Shown piece by piece: positions 1 to 8,761 of a DNA stretch of 64,000 nt. Numbering within the stretch: the first letter of the stretch is position 1; the number at the start of each line of letters is the position of its first letter. The position numbers were made by a program, and so were the translations under genes. The notes under the pieces are model-generated. The model searched no databases and was not told where the DNA came from. It worked only from the letters and a program-made list of their open reading frames with translations. The stretch comes from Pseudonocardia sp. TRM90224 (lineage in GTDB: Bacteria > Actinomycetota > Actinomycetes > Mycobacteriales > Pseudonocardiaceae): NCBI RefSeq assembly GCF_021245725.1, contig NZ_JAJGSX010000007.1, positions 343,515 through 407,514 on the forward strand, read 5' to 3'.

Positions 1-467
1 ATCCGGTCGTACGGCGCGTTCTCCGCGTATCCGAGCGCGCCGTCGGCGCAGACCAGCCGCACCCCGCTGACCCCGGCCGCAGCGAGGTGGCGCTCCGCGG
101 AGTCGATCAGCTCCTGGTCGATGTCGACGGCGGTCACCGAGCCGGTCGGGCCGACCATCCTGGCCATCAGCGCCGCGTTGTACCCGGTGCCGGCGCCGAT
201 CTCCAGCACCCGGTGGCCGGGGCGGACCGCGAGCTGCTCCAGCATGATCGCCATCATCGACGGCTGCGACGCCGAGCTGGTCGCGACGCCGTCGACGAGC
301 TGCACGGCAACCGCCTCGTCGGCGTAGGCCATCTCGATCGGGAAGTCGGGGACGAACAGGTGCCGTGGCACGTTGCGGAACGCATCCTCGACCGTTGAGC
401 TGACGACCCGGCCCGAGTCGCACAAAGCGGCCACCATGCGGGATCGGGCACGCTCGGCAGTCGTCAT
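1..467 (-). CDS. PCMT-like protein methyltransferase, C-terminus cut by window edge
   Basis: This partial gene reads from an ATG at 467 off the left edge; about 155 codons are visible. It encodes an SAM-dependent methyltransferase of the protein-L-isoaspartate O-methyltransferase (PCMT) type. The visible protein has the PCMT N-terminal region (RNVPRHLFVPD) followed by a Rossmann glycine motif, LEIGAGTGYNAALMA, and an acidic ribose-binding strand, VTAVDID. Classical PCMT repairs isoaspartyl residues, but actinomycetes also use this fold in peptide (lanthipeptide or graspetide) maturation, and the missing C-terminus prevents a choice. The ribosome-binding site before the ATG is weak; a GTG lies directly upstream in frame. 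The next gene upstream on this strand is proB, 59 bp away. Confidence 0.8.
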   Translation of the reverse strand, partial: MTTAERARSRMVAALCDSGRVVSSTVEDAFRNVPRHLFVPDFPIEMAYADEAVAVQLVDGVATSSASQPSMMAIMLEQLAVRPGHRVLEIGAGTGYNAALMARMVGPTGSVTAVDIDQELIDSAERHLAAAGVSGVRLVCADGALGYAENAPYDR

Positions 468-526
468 CACGCCGAGTGTGACGGCGTGCACAGCCGACGA
501 CAAGCGGAGGCCGAGCCCCTGCCGGC

Positions 527-1651
527 TCAGCTGTCGATCAGCGGCACCAGGTCGTCGGCATGAACCACTTCCCGGCGCTGCTCAGGCGGCAGCTCGCGGC
601 TGCGCCGCCCGATGAGGTCGGGCAGCTCACCGGCGTCGAACCCGACCACGCCGCGGGCCACCACGGCGCCGGTCGGGCCGACGAGGTCGACGACGTCACC
701 TGCGACGAAGTCGCCGGAGATCCCGTGGATACCGGCGGCGAGCAGCGAACGGCGGCGCCCGATCACGGCGGCGACGGCCCCGGCGTCGAGCATCAGCGAG
801 CCGCGCACGTCGGCGGCGTGGCGCAACCAGAACCGCCGCGCCGACATGCGCCTACCCGAAGGGCGGAACGCGGTGCCGACCTTCGGCCCGTCGACGCCCG
901 TCTCCAGCGCGGCCGCAACGTCCTCCGCCGCGGCGAGCAGCACCGGGATGCCGGCAGCGGCGGCCATCGCGGCCGCCGTGATCTTCGTGGCCATCCCGCC
1001 GGTGCCGAGGCTGCCCGCGCCGGGCCGCGCGACGGTGACCGCCTCCAGGTCCGTCGGCGCGTCGACGTCGGTGAGCAGTCGGGCGCCCGGCCGGCGCGGG
1101 TCGCCGTCGTAGAGCCCGTCGACGTCCGAGAGCAGCACCAGCGCGTCGGCCCCGATCAGGTGCGCCACCAGCGCGGCGAGCCGGTCGTTGTCGCCCACGC
1201 GGATCTCGTCGGTCGCCACCGTGTCGTTCTCGTTCACGACCGGCAGCACCCCGAGCCCGAGCAACCGCTCCAGGGTGCGCTGGGCGTTGCGATAGTGGGC
1301 ACGACGGATCATGTCGTCGGCGGTGAGCAGCACCTGGCCGATCGACTGGCCGTGACGCGCGAACGATGCCCCGTACGCCTGCGCGAGCAGCAGCTGCCCG
1401 ACCGCGGCGGCTGCCTGCTGGGTCGCGAGGTCACGGGGGCGGCGGGCTAGCCCGAGCGGGGCCAGCCCGGCCGCGATCGCCCCGGATGAGACGAGCACAA
1501 CCTGACTGCCCGCGGCCGACCTGGCCGCCAGTGCGTCGACGAGCGCATCTAGCCGCTGCGGGTCGAGTCCTCCGGTGAGGCTGGTCAGCGACGACGAGCC
1601 GACCTTCACCACGACCCGCCGTGCGGCGGCGAGCTGCGCCCGTGCGCTCAT
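527..1651 (-). CDS. proB: Glutamate 5-kinase
   Basis: ProB phosphorylates L-glutamate to gamma-glutamyl phosphate, the first step of proline biosynthesis in the cytoplasm. The 374-aa protein has the amino-acid-kinase fold, starting with [11 protein letters not shown] near residues 13-23. It carries the [11 protein letters not shown] substrate motif mid-protein and the GTGGMATKI glycine motif. A C-terminal PUA domain covers roughly residues 280-365 (SRELP near the end). Length matches full PUA-containing bacterial ProB. The ATG overlaps the obgE stop by 4 nt (ATGA), so it is translated as the last gene of the rplU-rpmA-obgE-proB group, as in other actinobacteria. No proA follows in the window. 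Confidence 0.97.
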   Translation of the reverse strand: MSARAQLAAARRVVVKVGSSSLTSLTGGLDPQRLDALVDALAARSAAGSQVVLVSSGAIAAGLAPLGLARRPRDLATQQAAAAVGQLLLAQAYGASFARHGQSIGQVLLTADDMIRRAHYRNAQRTLERLLGLGVLPVVNENDTVATDEIRVGDNDRLAALVAHLIGADALVLLSDVDGLYDGDPRRPGARLLTDVDAPTDLEAVTVARPGAGSLGTGGMATKITAAAMAAAAGIPVLLAAAEDVAAALETGVDGPKVGTAFRPSGRRMSARRFWLRHAADVRGSLMLDAGAVAAVIGRRRSLLAAGIHGISGDFVAGDVVDLVGPTGAVVARGVVGFDAGELPDLIGRRSRELPPEQRREVVHADDLVPLIDS

Positions 1652-3117
1652 TCTTCGCTCGACGAGAGCTCGATCTGCAGCTCGGCGTCGGTGCGGTGCT
1701 TGCGGCGGTCGATCCTGGCCGCCTTGCGCTCCGCCGCACCGATCCGGTCGGTCTGCTCCAGCCGCCGGTCGGTGCCGCGGCCCGACATCATCGCGGCGAT
1801 ACCGGCCGGGGTGCTCGGCTCCCAGTCGAACGTGACGTCGCCGATCGTCACCGGGCAGCCCGGCTGCGCACCGGCTCTGGCGAGCGCGTCCTCGACGCCG
1901 AGGCGGGCCAACCGGTCGGCCAGGTAGCCGACGGCCTCGTCGTTGTCGAAGGACGTCTGCCGGATCCAGCGCTCGGGCCGGGCGCCCCGCACGACGAAGC
2001 CGCCAGGCAGGTCCGGGTCGACGTCGATGGTGAAGCCGGAGTCGTCGACGGCCGTCGGCCGCAGCACGATGCGGGTCGGCTCGGCAACGGGCTGCGCGGC
2101 CCGGTAGGCGTGCACTTCCTTGGCCATCGCGAACGTCAGCTCACGCAGCCCGCTGCGGCTGACGGCTGAGATCGGGAAGACCCGCCAGCCGTAGCGCTCG
2201 GTGATCTCGGCGGCGACCAGCTCGGACATGTCCTTCGCGTCCGGGACGTCGATCTTGTTGAGCGCCACGAGGCGCGGCCGGTCGGCCAGCTCCCCGCCCA
2301 GCGCCGGCGTGTAGCGGGAGAGCTCGTCCTCCAGCGCCTGGATGTCGGAGAGCGGGTCGCGACCCGGCTCGAACGTCGCACAGTCGACGACGTGCACCAG
2401 CACCGAGCAGCGTTCGATGTGCCGCAGGAAGTCGAGCCCGAGACCGCGGCCCTCGGAGGCGCCGGGGATCAGGCCGGGCACGTCGGCGACGGTGTAGATC
2501 TCGTCACCTGCGCTCACGACACCCAGCTGCGGCACGAGCGTGGTGAACGGGTAGTCGGCGATCTTCGGCCGGGCCGCGGACAGCGCCGCCACCAGCGACG
2601 ACTTGCCGGCCGAGGGGAAGCCGAGCAACCCGACGTCGGCCATGGAGCGCAGCTCCAGCACGAGGTCGACGCTCTCGCCGGGCTCACCGAGCAGCGCGAA
2701 GCCGGGCGCCTTGCGCGCCGCGGACGCCAGCGCCGCGTTGCCCAGCCCACCTCGGCCCCCTTCGGCCGCGACGAACCGGGTGCCGGCACCGACCAGGTCG
2801 GCGACGATCTCGCCGCCGGCCGAGAACACAACCGTGCCGTCGGGCACGCGCAGCTCGAGGTCTTCCGCGTTCGCGCCGGCCCGGAAGCCGCCCTGCCCCT
2901 GCTTGCCGTTGCGCGCGGCGGCGTGCGGGCGGTGGTGGAAGTCGAGCAGGGTGTGCACACCCTGGTCGACGACGAGCACGACCGAACCGCCGCGCCCTCC
3001 GTTGCCACCGTCAGGGCCGCCGAGCGGCTTGAACTTCTCGCGGTGCACCGAGGCGCAGCCGTTGCCGCCCGCCCCCGCCGCGGCGTGCAGCACCACGCGG
3101 TCCACGAACTTCGACAT
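1648..3117 (-). CDS. obgE: GTPase Obg (CgtA)
   Basis: This is an essential ribosome-associated GTPase acting in 50S subunit assembly and stress signalling. The 489-aa protein shows all three Obg parts. The glycine-rich Obg fold covers residues 1 to about 158 ([18 protein letters not shown] and repeated Gly turns). The G domain has the P-loop GFPSAGKSS, the switch DVPGLI and the NKID specificity motif. A C-terminal OCT domain (near TRIVLRP...GFVVRGA) is followed by a charged tail rich in Arg and Glu. Start is ATG with a plausible GAGG-type site (TTGAGGAGAG) upstream. It follows rpmA after an 84-bp gap holding a strong hairpin and overlaps proB by 4 nt. Confidence 0.97.
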   Translation of the reverse strand: MSKFVDRVVLHAAAGAGGNGCASVHREKFKPLGGPDGGNGGRGGSVVLVVDQGVHTLLDFHHRPHAAARNGKQGQGGFRAGANAEDLELRVPDGTVVFSAGGEIVADLVGAGTRFVAAEGGRGGLGNAALASAARKAPGFALLGEPGESVDLVLELRSMADVGLLGFPSAGKSSLVAALSAARPKIADYPFTTLVPQLGVVSAGDEIYTVADVPGLIPGASEGRGLGLDFLRHIERCSVLVHVVDCATFEPGRDPLSDIQALEDELSRYTPALGGELADRPRLVALNKIDVPDAKDMSELVAAEITERYGWRVFPISAVSRSGLRELTFAMAKEVHAYRAAQPVAEPTRIVLRPTAVDDSGFTIDVDPDLPGGFVVRGARPERWIRQTSFDNDEAVGYLADRLARLGVEDALARAGAQPGCPVTIGDVTFDWEPSTPAGIAAMMSGRGTDRRLEQTDRIGAAERKAARIDRRKHRTDAELQIELSSSEE

Positions 3118-3138
3118 CGACTCTCCTCAACCTGAACA

Positions 3139-3179
3139 CGACAACGGCGGACCACCCCGAGGGCGGCCCGCCGTTGTCG
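3139..3179 (-). terminator. Strong hairpin between rpmA and obgE
   Basis: Perfect 12-nt arms CGACAACGGCGG (3139-3150) and CCGCCGTTGTCG (3168-3179) flank a 17-nt loop. The hairpin sits directly after rpmA. The U-rich stretch is on the 5' side for minus-strand transcription (AAAAAC on the plus strand after 3180), so it is not a textbook Rho-independent terminator. It may partly terminate or process the transcript between the ribosomal-protein genes and obgE. Confidence 0.6.
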
Positions 3180-3201
3180 GAAAAACGCTGGTGGTGCGGC
3201 C

Positions 3202-3459
3202 TCAGACAGAGGCCGGCACGATGTTCACGACCTTGCGGCCGCGGGTGTAGCCGAACTCGACCGCGCCGTCGATCAGCGCGAACAGCGTGTCGTCGCCGCC
3301 GCGGCCGACCCCGGTGCCGGGGTGGAACTTGGTGCCGCGCTGCCGGACGATGATCTCGCCCGCGCCGACGACCTGGCCGCCGAAGCGCTTCACACCGAGC
3401 CGCTGTGCGTTGGAGTCGCGCCCGTTGCGCGAGCTGGACGCACCCTTCTTGTGTGCCAT
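3202..3459 (-). CDS. rpmA: 50S ribosomal protein L27
   Basis: L27 lies near the peptidyl-transferase centre and is added late in 50S assembly. The 85-aa protein opens with [16 protein letters not shown] and continues with the family signature [10 protein letters not shown], then [15 protein letters not shown]. This is the whole usual length, with no Firmicute-type cleavable N-terminal extension. It lies 15 bp downstream of rplU and shares its transcript. Confidence is high from conservation alone. Confidence 0.98.
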   Translation of the reverse strand: MAHKKGASSSRNGRDSNAQRLGVKRFGGQVVGAGEIIVRQRGTKFHPGTGVGRGGDDTLFALIDGAVEFGYTRGRKVVNIVPASV

Positions 3460-3474
3460 GGCCCGAGTCTCCTA

Positions 3475-3783
3475 CTACTTCGCGATGCCGGTGACCTGGA
3501 CCTTCGTCAGGGGCTGACGGTGCCCCTGACGCTTGTGGTACCCGGTCTTGTTCTTGAACTTGTGGATGCGGATCTTCGGACCCTTGGTGTGCGCGACCAC
3601 CGTGGCCGAAACGGTCGCGCCGGCGAGGGCGTCCGCGTCGGTGGTGACGTCGTCCCCATCAACCAGGAGCACCGCGGGGAGGGTGATCTCCGCGCCGGGC
3701 TCACCATCGATCTTCTCGACGGTGACCACGTCGTCGACGGCCACCTTGTACTGCTTACCGCCGGTCTTGACGATCGCGTACAT
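3475..3783 (-). CDS. rplU: 50S ribosomal protein L21
   Basis: L21 binds 23S rRNA and is needed for 50S assembly. The 102-aa protein starts [18 protein letters not shown] and ends with the signature [18 protein letters not shown]. It is the first gene of the rplU-rpmA-(obgE-proB) group, downstream of rne by 120 bp. That gap carries a small hairpin that could belong to a 5' leader. The ATG start is standard for the family. Confidence 0.98.
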   Translation of the reverse strand: MYAIVKTGGKQYKVAVDDVVTVEKIDGEPGAEITLPAVLLVDGDDVTTDADALAGATVSATVVAHTKGPKIRIHKFKNKTGYHKRQGHRQPLTKVQVTGIAK

Positions 3784-3815
3784 CGACGCACTGCTCCTGA
3801 AGCTCGGGGGACGAA

Positions 3816-3835
3816 GCGCAAGGTTGCCCTTGCGC
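3816..3835 (-). promoter_or_regulatory. Small hairpin in the rplU 5' leader
   Basis: Arms GCGCAAGG (3816-3823) and CCTTGCGC (3828-3835) close a 4-nt TTGC loop, 32 bp upstream of the rplU start. It could be a leader structure or an end signal for rne. L21 leaders are known regulatory RNAs in Firmicutes, but no homology to them is claimed here. Confidence 0.4.
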
Positions 3836-3903
3836 GGACCGCGGCTCAGGCATGGCCGAGCGCGGTGCAGGTATCCCAGGGTACGGAAGGCTTTCCTGAA
3901 GGG

Positions 3904-6900
3904 TCAAACCGGGTCGCCCCCTTCGGGGCTCGACGCGGCCGACGTCACATCGTCGCTGGTCACGGCGTTGTCTGTCGCGTTGTCTGCGGCGTTGTCCGGC
4001 GCAGTCTCCGGGGCCGGCGGACCGGCCGGCCGGGATGCCGCCCGACGCGCGCGGCGCGGGCGGGTGGTCGCCACCGGCTCGGGCTGCGGAGCCACCGGCG
4101 GCGGTGTGACGGAGAGCGGCGCCGCCGGCGTGGCGGACGCCACATCCGGATCGACCGGAACGGTGAGCACAACCGCGGCAGGCGCACCGGCCGCGACGTC
4201 GGGAGCACCGGCCGAGCGGGTGACCCGACCGCGCCTGCGCGCCGGGCGAGGGCTCTCGACCTGCTCGGGCTCTACGACAGGTTCCAGGACCTGTTCCTCG
4301 ACAGGTGCAGGAGCGGACGCTCCGACCGTCTCGGCGACGGGCTCGGCGTGCCGCGCCACGTCGCGCTCGACGACAACCTCCTCGACGGCGTCGGCCGCCA
4401 CGTCGGCGGTCTCGCGCTGCGGCTCCGGGCGGGTCTCGACGACCACCGACGACGGCGCCGCCTCGACCTCGCCGGCCCCGACCGCCACAGCTGCGTCGGC
4501 TGCCTCGACCTCAACGGTTTCGGACGGCTCAGTTTCGGACGGCGCGTCGGACGGACGGTTGCGCGGCACCATGCCACCCAGCGGCGGCGCAGTCTCCTTT
4601 TGCGCAGTCTCCTTGTGCGCGACCTCGCCGTTCTGGGTGCTCCCGTTCTGGGCGCTCCCGTTCTGGGCGGACTCGTCGCGCCGCGCGTCGTGGCCGTTGC
4701 GCTCCTGCTCGCCCTCGCCGCGGCGGCGGCCACGGGAACGGCGCCCGCCGCCCTCGCCGCCGGCGCGGCCGGAACGTTCGGGGTCGGCCTTCTCCACCAC
4801 GGGCTCGGGCGTGACGATCACGCCTCGGCCCCGGCAGTGCTCGCACTGCGTCGAGAAGTGCTCGAGCAGCCCGCCGCCGACCCGCTTGCGGGTCATCTGC
4901 ACCAACCCGAGCGAGGTGACCTCGGCGACCTGGTGGCGCGTCCGGTCGCGGGCGAGGCACTCGGTGAGCCTGCGCAGCACGAGGTCGCGGTTGGCCTCCA
5001 GCACCATGTCGATGAAGTCGATCACGATGATGCCGCCGATGTCGCGCAGCCGCAGCTGGCGCACGACCTCCTCGGCCGCCTCGAGGTTGTTGCGGGTGAC
5101 CGTCTCCTCGAGGTTGCCGCCGGACCCGGTGAACTTGCCGGTGTTGACGTCGATGACCGTCATGGCCTCGGTGCGGTCGATCACCAGCGTGCCGCCCGAG
5201 GGCAGCCAGACCTTGCGGTCGAGCGCCTTGAGCAGCTGCTCGTCGATGCGGTAGGCCGCGAACACGTCGGTGGTGCCGACGTGGCGGTGCAGCCGCTCGC
5301 CCAGCTCGGGCGCGACGTGCCCGACGTAGTTCTGCAACGTCTCCCACGCCTCGTCGCCCTCGACGACGAGCCGGGAGAAGTCCTCGTTGAACTGGTCGCG
5401 GACGACCTTGATCAGCAGGTCGGGCTCTTCGTAGAGGAGCGTGGGCGCCTTGGGCTTGTTCGGGCCGGTCTGCTCCGACCTGGTCTTCACGACCTCCCAC
5501 TGCGCCTGCAGCCTGCGGACGTCGCGTTCGAGCGCTTCGTGGCTCACACCCTCCGACGCCGTGCGGATGATCACCCCGGCGTCGCTGGGGACGATCTCCT
5601 TCAGCATGTCCTTGAGCCGCTTGCGCTCGACGTCGGGCAGCTTGCGACTGATCCCGGCGGCGCCGCCGCTCGGCACGTAGACGAGGAACCGGCCGGCCAG
5701 GCTGATCTGCGTGGTCAGCCGCGCGCCCTTGTGCCCGATGGGGTCCTTCGTGACCTGCACGAGCACGCTGTCGCCGCTCTGCAGCGCCTGCTCGATGCGG
5801 CGGGCCTTGCCACCCAGACCGGCGGCGTCCCAGTCGACCTCGCCGGCGTAGAGCACGGCGTTGCGGCCACGGCCGATGTCGACGAACGCGGCCTCCATGC
5901 TGGGCAGGACGTTCTGCACGCGGCCCAGGTAGATGTTGCCGACCATCGAGCCACCGTCGCGACCGGCGACGAAGTGCTCGACGAGCACGTCGTCCTCCAG
6001 GACGGCCATCTCGATGCGGTCGCCGCGCTCGCGCACGACCATCGAGCGGTCGACCGCTTCGCGGCGGGCGAGGAACTCGGCCTCGGAGAGGATCGGGACA
6101 CGCCGGCGGCCGGCGTCGCGCCCGTCGCGGCGGCGCTGGCGCTTCGCCTCGAGCCGGGTGGAACCGCGCACGCTCTGCACGCCGTCGCCCTCGTCGTCGC
6201 GCTCGCTGCGGGGCGCGCGGACCCTGGTGACGGTGCCGGGCGGGTCGTCGTTCGAGTCGGCGTCGTCGGCCCCCTTGCGGCGGCGACGCCTGCGGCGCCG
6301 GCGCGACCCGACGGCCTCGCCGTCGGACTCCGACTCGTCGTCGCCATCGGACTCGGCGTCCTCGCTGCTGCTCTCGGCGTCGTCGCCATCGTGGCCGGAC
6401 TCGTCGTCCTCGCCCTCCGGCTGGCCCGACTCGTCGGACTCGTCGCCGAGGTCGCCCTCGCCGCCACGACCACGACCACGGCCGCGGCGACCGCGCCTGC
6501 GGCGCCTGCGGGTGCCGGACTCGTCGTCGCCGTCGACGTCGGTCTCGCCGCTCTCGGTGTCGTCGGCTTCGTCGACGACCGGTGGCTCGACGATCTCCTC
6601 AGGCTCGGGCGACGACACGGGCTCGGTGGCGCGGGCGCCGCGGCGGGTGCGTGCGCGGCGACCGGTCGGGGTCGGCGGCTCGGCGTCCTGGATGCCCGGC
6701 TCCGGCTCCGCGGCAGCGACGGGCTCCGCCGGCTCGGCGACCGCGGCCTTGCGGCGACGCGTCGGGCGCGTCGGCTCCTGGAACAGGGGGGTCGGCGGCG
6801 CGAACACCGGCGCGAGCGCGGCAGGCTGCGCCGGCTCGGCCTGCGGGGTCGGCTCAGGAGCGGCGAGGGCTTCAGGAGCCGCCGCCGGCTCAGCGGCCGC

Positions 6901-7131
6901 GGCACCCGGCTGAAGTGCCGTAACGACCTGCTCAGCTGCCTTGCGGTCGATGCTGGACTGCGCGCTGCGGGCGTCCACGCCAAGATCGGCGAGCGCGCCG
7001 AGGACCTCCCGGCTGGTGCGGCCGAGCAGCTTCGCGAGCGCGTGCACCCGCATCTTCTCGGGCAGGTCGTCCAGGGCAGGTACGGTGACCGGCCCGCCGG
7101 TGCTACCGGCGGGCGAATCGATATTCGACAT
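3904..7131 (-). CDS. rne: Ribonuclease E/G with N-terminal IF2_N-like domain
   Basis: This endoribonuclease handles mRNA decay and rRNA/tRNA processing. The 1075-aa protein begins with an unusual region, residues about 27-72 (RVHALAKLLGRTSREVLGAL), that resembles the IF2 N-terminal subdomain. A long acidic and arginine-rich linker follows, with blocks such as RRRRRRGRRGRGRGRG. The catalytic core has an S1 segment (GNIYLGRVQNVLPSMEAAF), the DNase-like metal site DRTEAMTVIDVNTG with a second IVIDFIDM, and a Zn-link CEHC. The C-terminus is low-complexity Pro/Ala/Arg, probably the degradosome scaffold. Actinobacterial RNase E typically has disordered regions on both sides of the core. It lies between the DUF2344 gene and rplU. 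Confidence 0.95.
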   Translation of the reverse strand: MSNIDSPAGSTGGPVTVPALDDLPEKMRVHALAKLLGRTSREVLGALADLGVDARSAQSSIDRKAAEQVVTALQPGAAAAEPAAAPEALAAPEPTPQAEPAQPAALAPVFAPPTPLFQEPTRPTRRRKAAVAEPAEPVAAAEPEPGIQDAEPPTPTGRRARTRRGARATEPVSSPEPEEIVEPPVVDEADDTESGETDVDGDDESGTRRRRRRGRRGRGRGRGGEGDLGDESDESGQPEGEDDESGHDGDDAESSSEDAESDGDDESESDGEAVGSRRRRRRRRRKGADDADSNDDPPGTVTRVRAPRSERDDEGDGVQSVRGSTRLEAKRQRRRDGRDAGRRRVPILSEAEFLARREAVDRSMVVRERGDRIEMAVLEDDVLVEHFVAGRDGGSMVGNIYLGRVQNVLPSMEAAFVDIGRGRNAVLYAGEVDWDAAGLGGKARRIEQALQSGDSVLVQVTKDPIGHKGARLTTQISLAGRFLVYVPSGGAAGISRKLPDVERKRLKDMLKEIVPSDAGVIIRTASEGVSHEALERDVRRLQAQWEVVKTRSEQTGPNKPKAPTLLYEEPDLLIKVVRDQFNEDFSRLVVEGDEAWETLQNYVGHVAPELGERLHRHVGTTDVFAAYRIDEQLLKALDRKVWLPSGGTLVIDRTEAMTVIDVNTGKFTGSGGNLEETVTRNNLEAAEEVVRQLRLRDIGGIIVIDFIDMVLEANRDLVLRRLTECLARDRTRHQVAEVTSLGLVQMTRKRVGGGLLEHFSTQCEHCRGRGVIVTPEPVVEKADPERSGRAGGEGGGRRSRGRRRGEGEQERNGHDARRDESAQNGSAQNGSTQNGEVAHKETAQKETAPPLGGMVPRNRPSDAPSETEPSETVEVEAADAAVAVGAGEVEAAPSSVVVETRPEPQRETADVAADAVEEVVVERDVARHAEPVAETVGASAPAPVEEQVLEPVVEPEQVESPRPARRRGRVTRSAGAPDVAAGAPAAVVLTVPVDPDVASATPAAPLSVTPPPVAPQPEPVATTRPRRARRAASRPAGPPAPETAPDNAADNATDNAVTSDDVTSAASSPEGGDPV

Positions 7132-7308
7132 TCAGCTCCTCCGCCCCCGGGCGCCCTCGATGAAGGCGGCCGCGCAGGGGCACGTGCAGTTCTCTCTCCA
7201 CGCGGTGCGCGGAAAGCAATCCTCGGTCTCGCTCCGCCCCGGAGGGCGGCCGTGCTCCGACAGCGTGCCGGTGACCGGCGGTAGCGCCGGTGCGCCCGGT
7301 CTACTCGC

Positions 7309-8112
7309 TCAGGCCCGGGTGGTTACCCGATCGGAGCCGAGTGGATCGGTGAGCGCGCCTCCGTGGTCGAGCAGGCCCTGCGCCATCCGGGTCGCCTTCG
7401 CGGGCACCGGCGGCTTCAGACCTGCGACAACGTCGAGTGCACCCAACACGTCATCGGGTCGGACGGCAGGTGTGGACTGTCGCACGACCGCAGTCATTAT
7501 CGCACAGACTTCGTCCCCGCCGGTGGGTATCGCCGGTGACTCCCCCGACGGAGACCGTTTCGCAGCCGTCCCGTCCGGCGTGTCGACACGCACGAGAGCT
7601 GCGCGGACGTCGATCTGCTTGCGTCCGGAAGGTGTGATGCGCTCGACGACGACCGACTCCTGCGCGAGGAGCGCGTCGAGCGCGGCACGCAGCTCGGCCT
7701 GCCCGACACCGGGCAGCTCGAACGACCAGATGCTGGCGTCGATGCGGTCGCTGAGCGCCGCTCCCTCCGCGACGGCCGCGGCGAGGACGTCCAGCCCTTC
7801 GGGTAGGGCGGCGTCGAGCGCGGTGGCGAGCGCGGCCGGGTCGACCGGGCTGGTCAGCCCGATCTCGACGAACTCCGCCTCGCTCGCCGCGCCGGTCGGC
7901 GCCGCCCCGATCCAGGACAGCCGCGGGTGCGGGCTGAACCCGTGCGAGTGCGCGACGGGGACGCCGGCCCTGCGCACGGCCCGCTCGAAGCTGCGCGCCA
8001 CGTCGCGATGGGAGAGGAACCGCAGCCTGCCCCGCTTGGCGAACCGCAGCCGCACCCGCATGACGGTGGGCGGGGCCGGGTTCGCGGCCTCACCGGGGCG
8101 CACTCGTGCCAT
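7309..8112 (-). CDS. TIGR03936/DUF2344 radical-SAM-associated protein
   Basis: This 267-aa protein carries the family signature RVRLRFAKRGRLRFLSHRD near residues 18-37, then HSHGFSPHPRLSWIGAAPTG. The family is normally encoded beside, or fused to, the B12-type radical SAM protein (here at 8754-10751). Its exact reaction is not established; a role in RNA modification is often assumed. Longer reading frames upstream run through a repeat, so the ATG at 8112 was chosen; ATG 8061 is the other option. A GNAT gene and a pair of hairpin repeats separate it from its usual partner. rne follows, as in many actinobacteria. Confidence 0.85.
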   Translation of the reverse strand: MARVRPGEAANPAPPTVMRVRLRFAKRGRLRFLSHRDVARSFERAVRRAGVPVAHSHGFSPHPRLSWIGAAPTGAASEAEFVEIGLTSPVDPAALATALDAALPEGLDVLAAAVAEGAALSDRIDASIWSFELPGVGQAELRAALDALLAQESVVVERITPSGRKQIDVRAALVRVDTPDGTAAKRSPSGESPAIPTGGDEVCAIMTAVVRQSTPAVRPDDVLGALDVVAGLKPPVPAKATRMAQGLLDHGGALTDPLGSDRVTTRA

Positions 8113-8168
8113 GCCGGGCACTCTACGAGCGCCGGCTCGGTCGCCGCCGGGGCGGCCCCGGGCGGCGT

Positions 8169-8221
8169 GCCTGGAAAGTGGCTTTCCAGGCGTGTGGGGC
8201 CGGGAAAGTGGCTTTCCAGGC
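8169..8221. repeat. Family A hairpin pair, site 1
   Basis: Two 22-23-nt units are present. One has arms GCCTGGAAAG and CTTTCCAGGC around TGG (8169-8191). The second is CCGGGAAAG-type with the same loop (8200-8221). Both read TGG on the plus strand. The pair lies 46 bp behind the GNAT stop codon and 57 bp before the DUF2344 start. Confidence 0.9.
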
Positions 8222-8266
8222 AACACGTGCGGGACGCACGCACCCGCCCCTTGCGTCGGCCGTTGG

Positions 8267-8761
8267 TCAGCGGCCGGGGTCGAGGGAAAGCAGGTCGGTG
8301 GCCCGGTCGAACCCCGCACGCTGGTAGAACGCCGCGCTGCCGGCCGTCGGGGAGAGCAGCAGCCGGCGGTAGCGCCGCGTGCGGGCGTGCTCGATCACGG
8401 CGCCGAGCAGGGCGCCGGGCACCCCCTTGTCGGCGAAGGTGGCCAGCACGAACGCGTTGCCGACGTGCCCGATGCGGCCGCTGCGCGCACCCGGGCGCGG
8501 CATGTGCACGATCTCGACGACGTTGATCGAACCGACGGCGGTGAAGCCGCTGCGCGGGGTGCCGACCTCGGCCAGCCAGAACGTGCGGCGGGGAAGCTCG
8601 ACCCGCCACCACTGCTCGAAGGCGGCCTCGAACCCCGGATCGCCGACGGACTGCCCTGCGCGTTCCTCGAGCCACGCCCGGCGCAGGCCGGCGAGCGCGG
8701 CCATGTCCCGCTCGTCGGCGACCCTGATGCCGACCTGCGAATGCGCGGCGCTCTCAGCCAC
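8267..8761 (-). CDS. GNAT-family N-acetyltransferase
   Basis: This is a 164-aa acyl-CoA-dependent N-acyltransferase of unknown substrate. The GNAT core is visible: beta strands IRVADERDMAALAGLRRAW at the start, VGSINVVEIVHMPRP, then GHVGNAFVLATFADKGVPGALL. The last of these holds the acetyl-CoA-binding loop with a degenerate Q/RxxGxG/A motif. The C-terminal AAFYQRAGFDRATDLLSL is the usual motif B. GTG at 8761 overlaps the stop of the radical SAM gene by 8 nt; an ATG at 8788 would add nine residues without a good ribosome-binding site. Its position between two normally adjacent genes is unusual and suggests insertion. Confidence 0.85.
   Translation of the reverse strand: MAESAAHSQVGIRVADERDMAALAGLRRAWLEERAGQSVGDPGFEAAFEQWWRVELPRRTFWLAEVGTPRSGFTAVGSINVVEIVHMPRPGARSGRIGHVGNAFVLATFADKGVPGALLGAVIEHARTRRYRRLLLSPTAGSAAFYQRAGFDRATDLLSLDPGR

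Noticed and set aside
3322..7284. 1320-aa plus-strand reading frame opposite rne
   Set aside because: It is a shadow of the rne gene on the other strand, kept open by high GC; its composition (His, Asp, Gly, Arg rich) is unlike real proteins.
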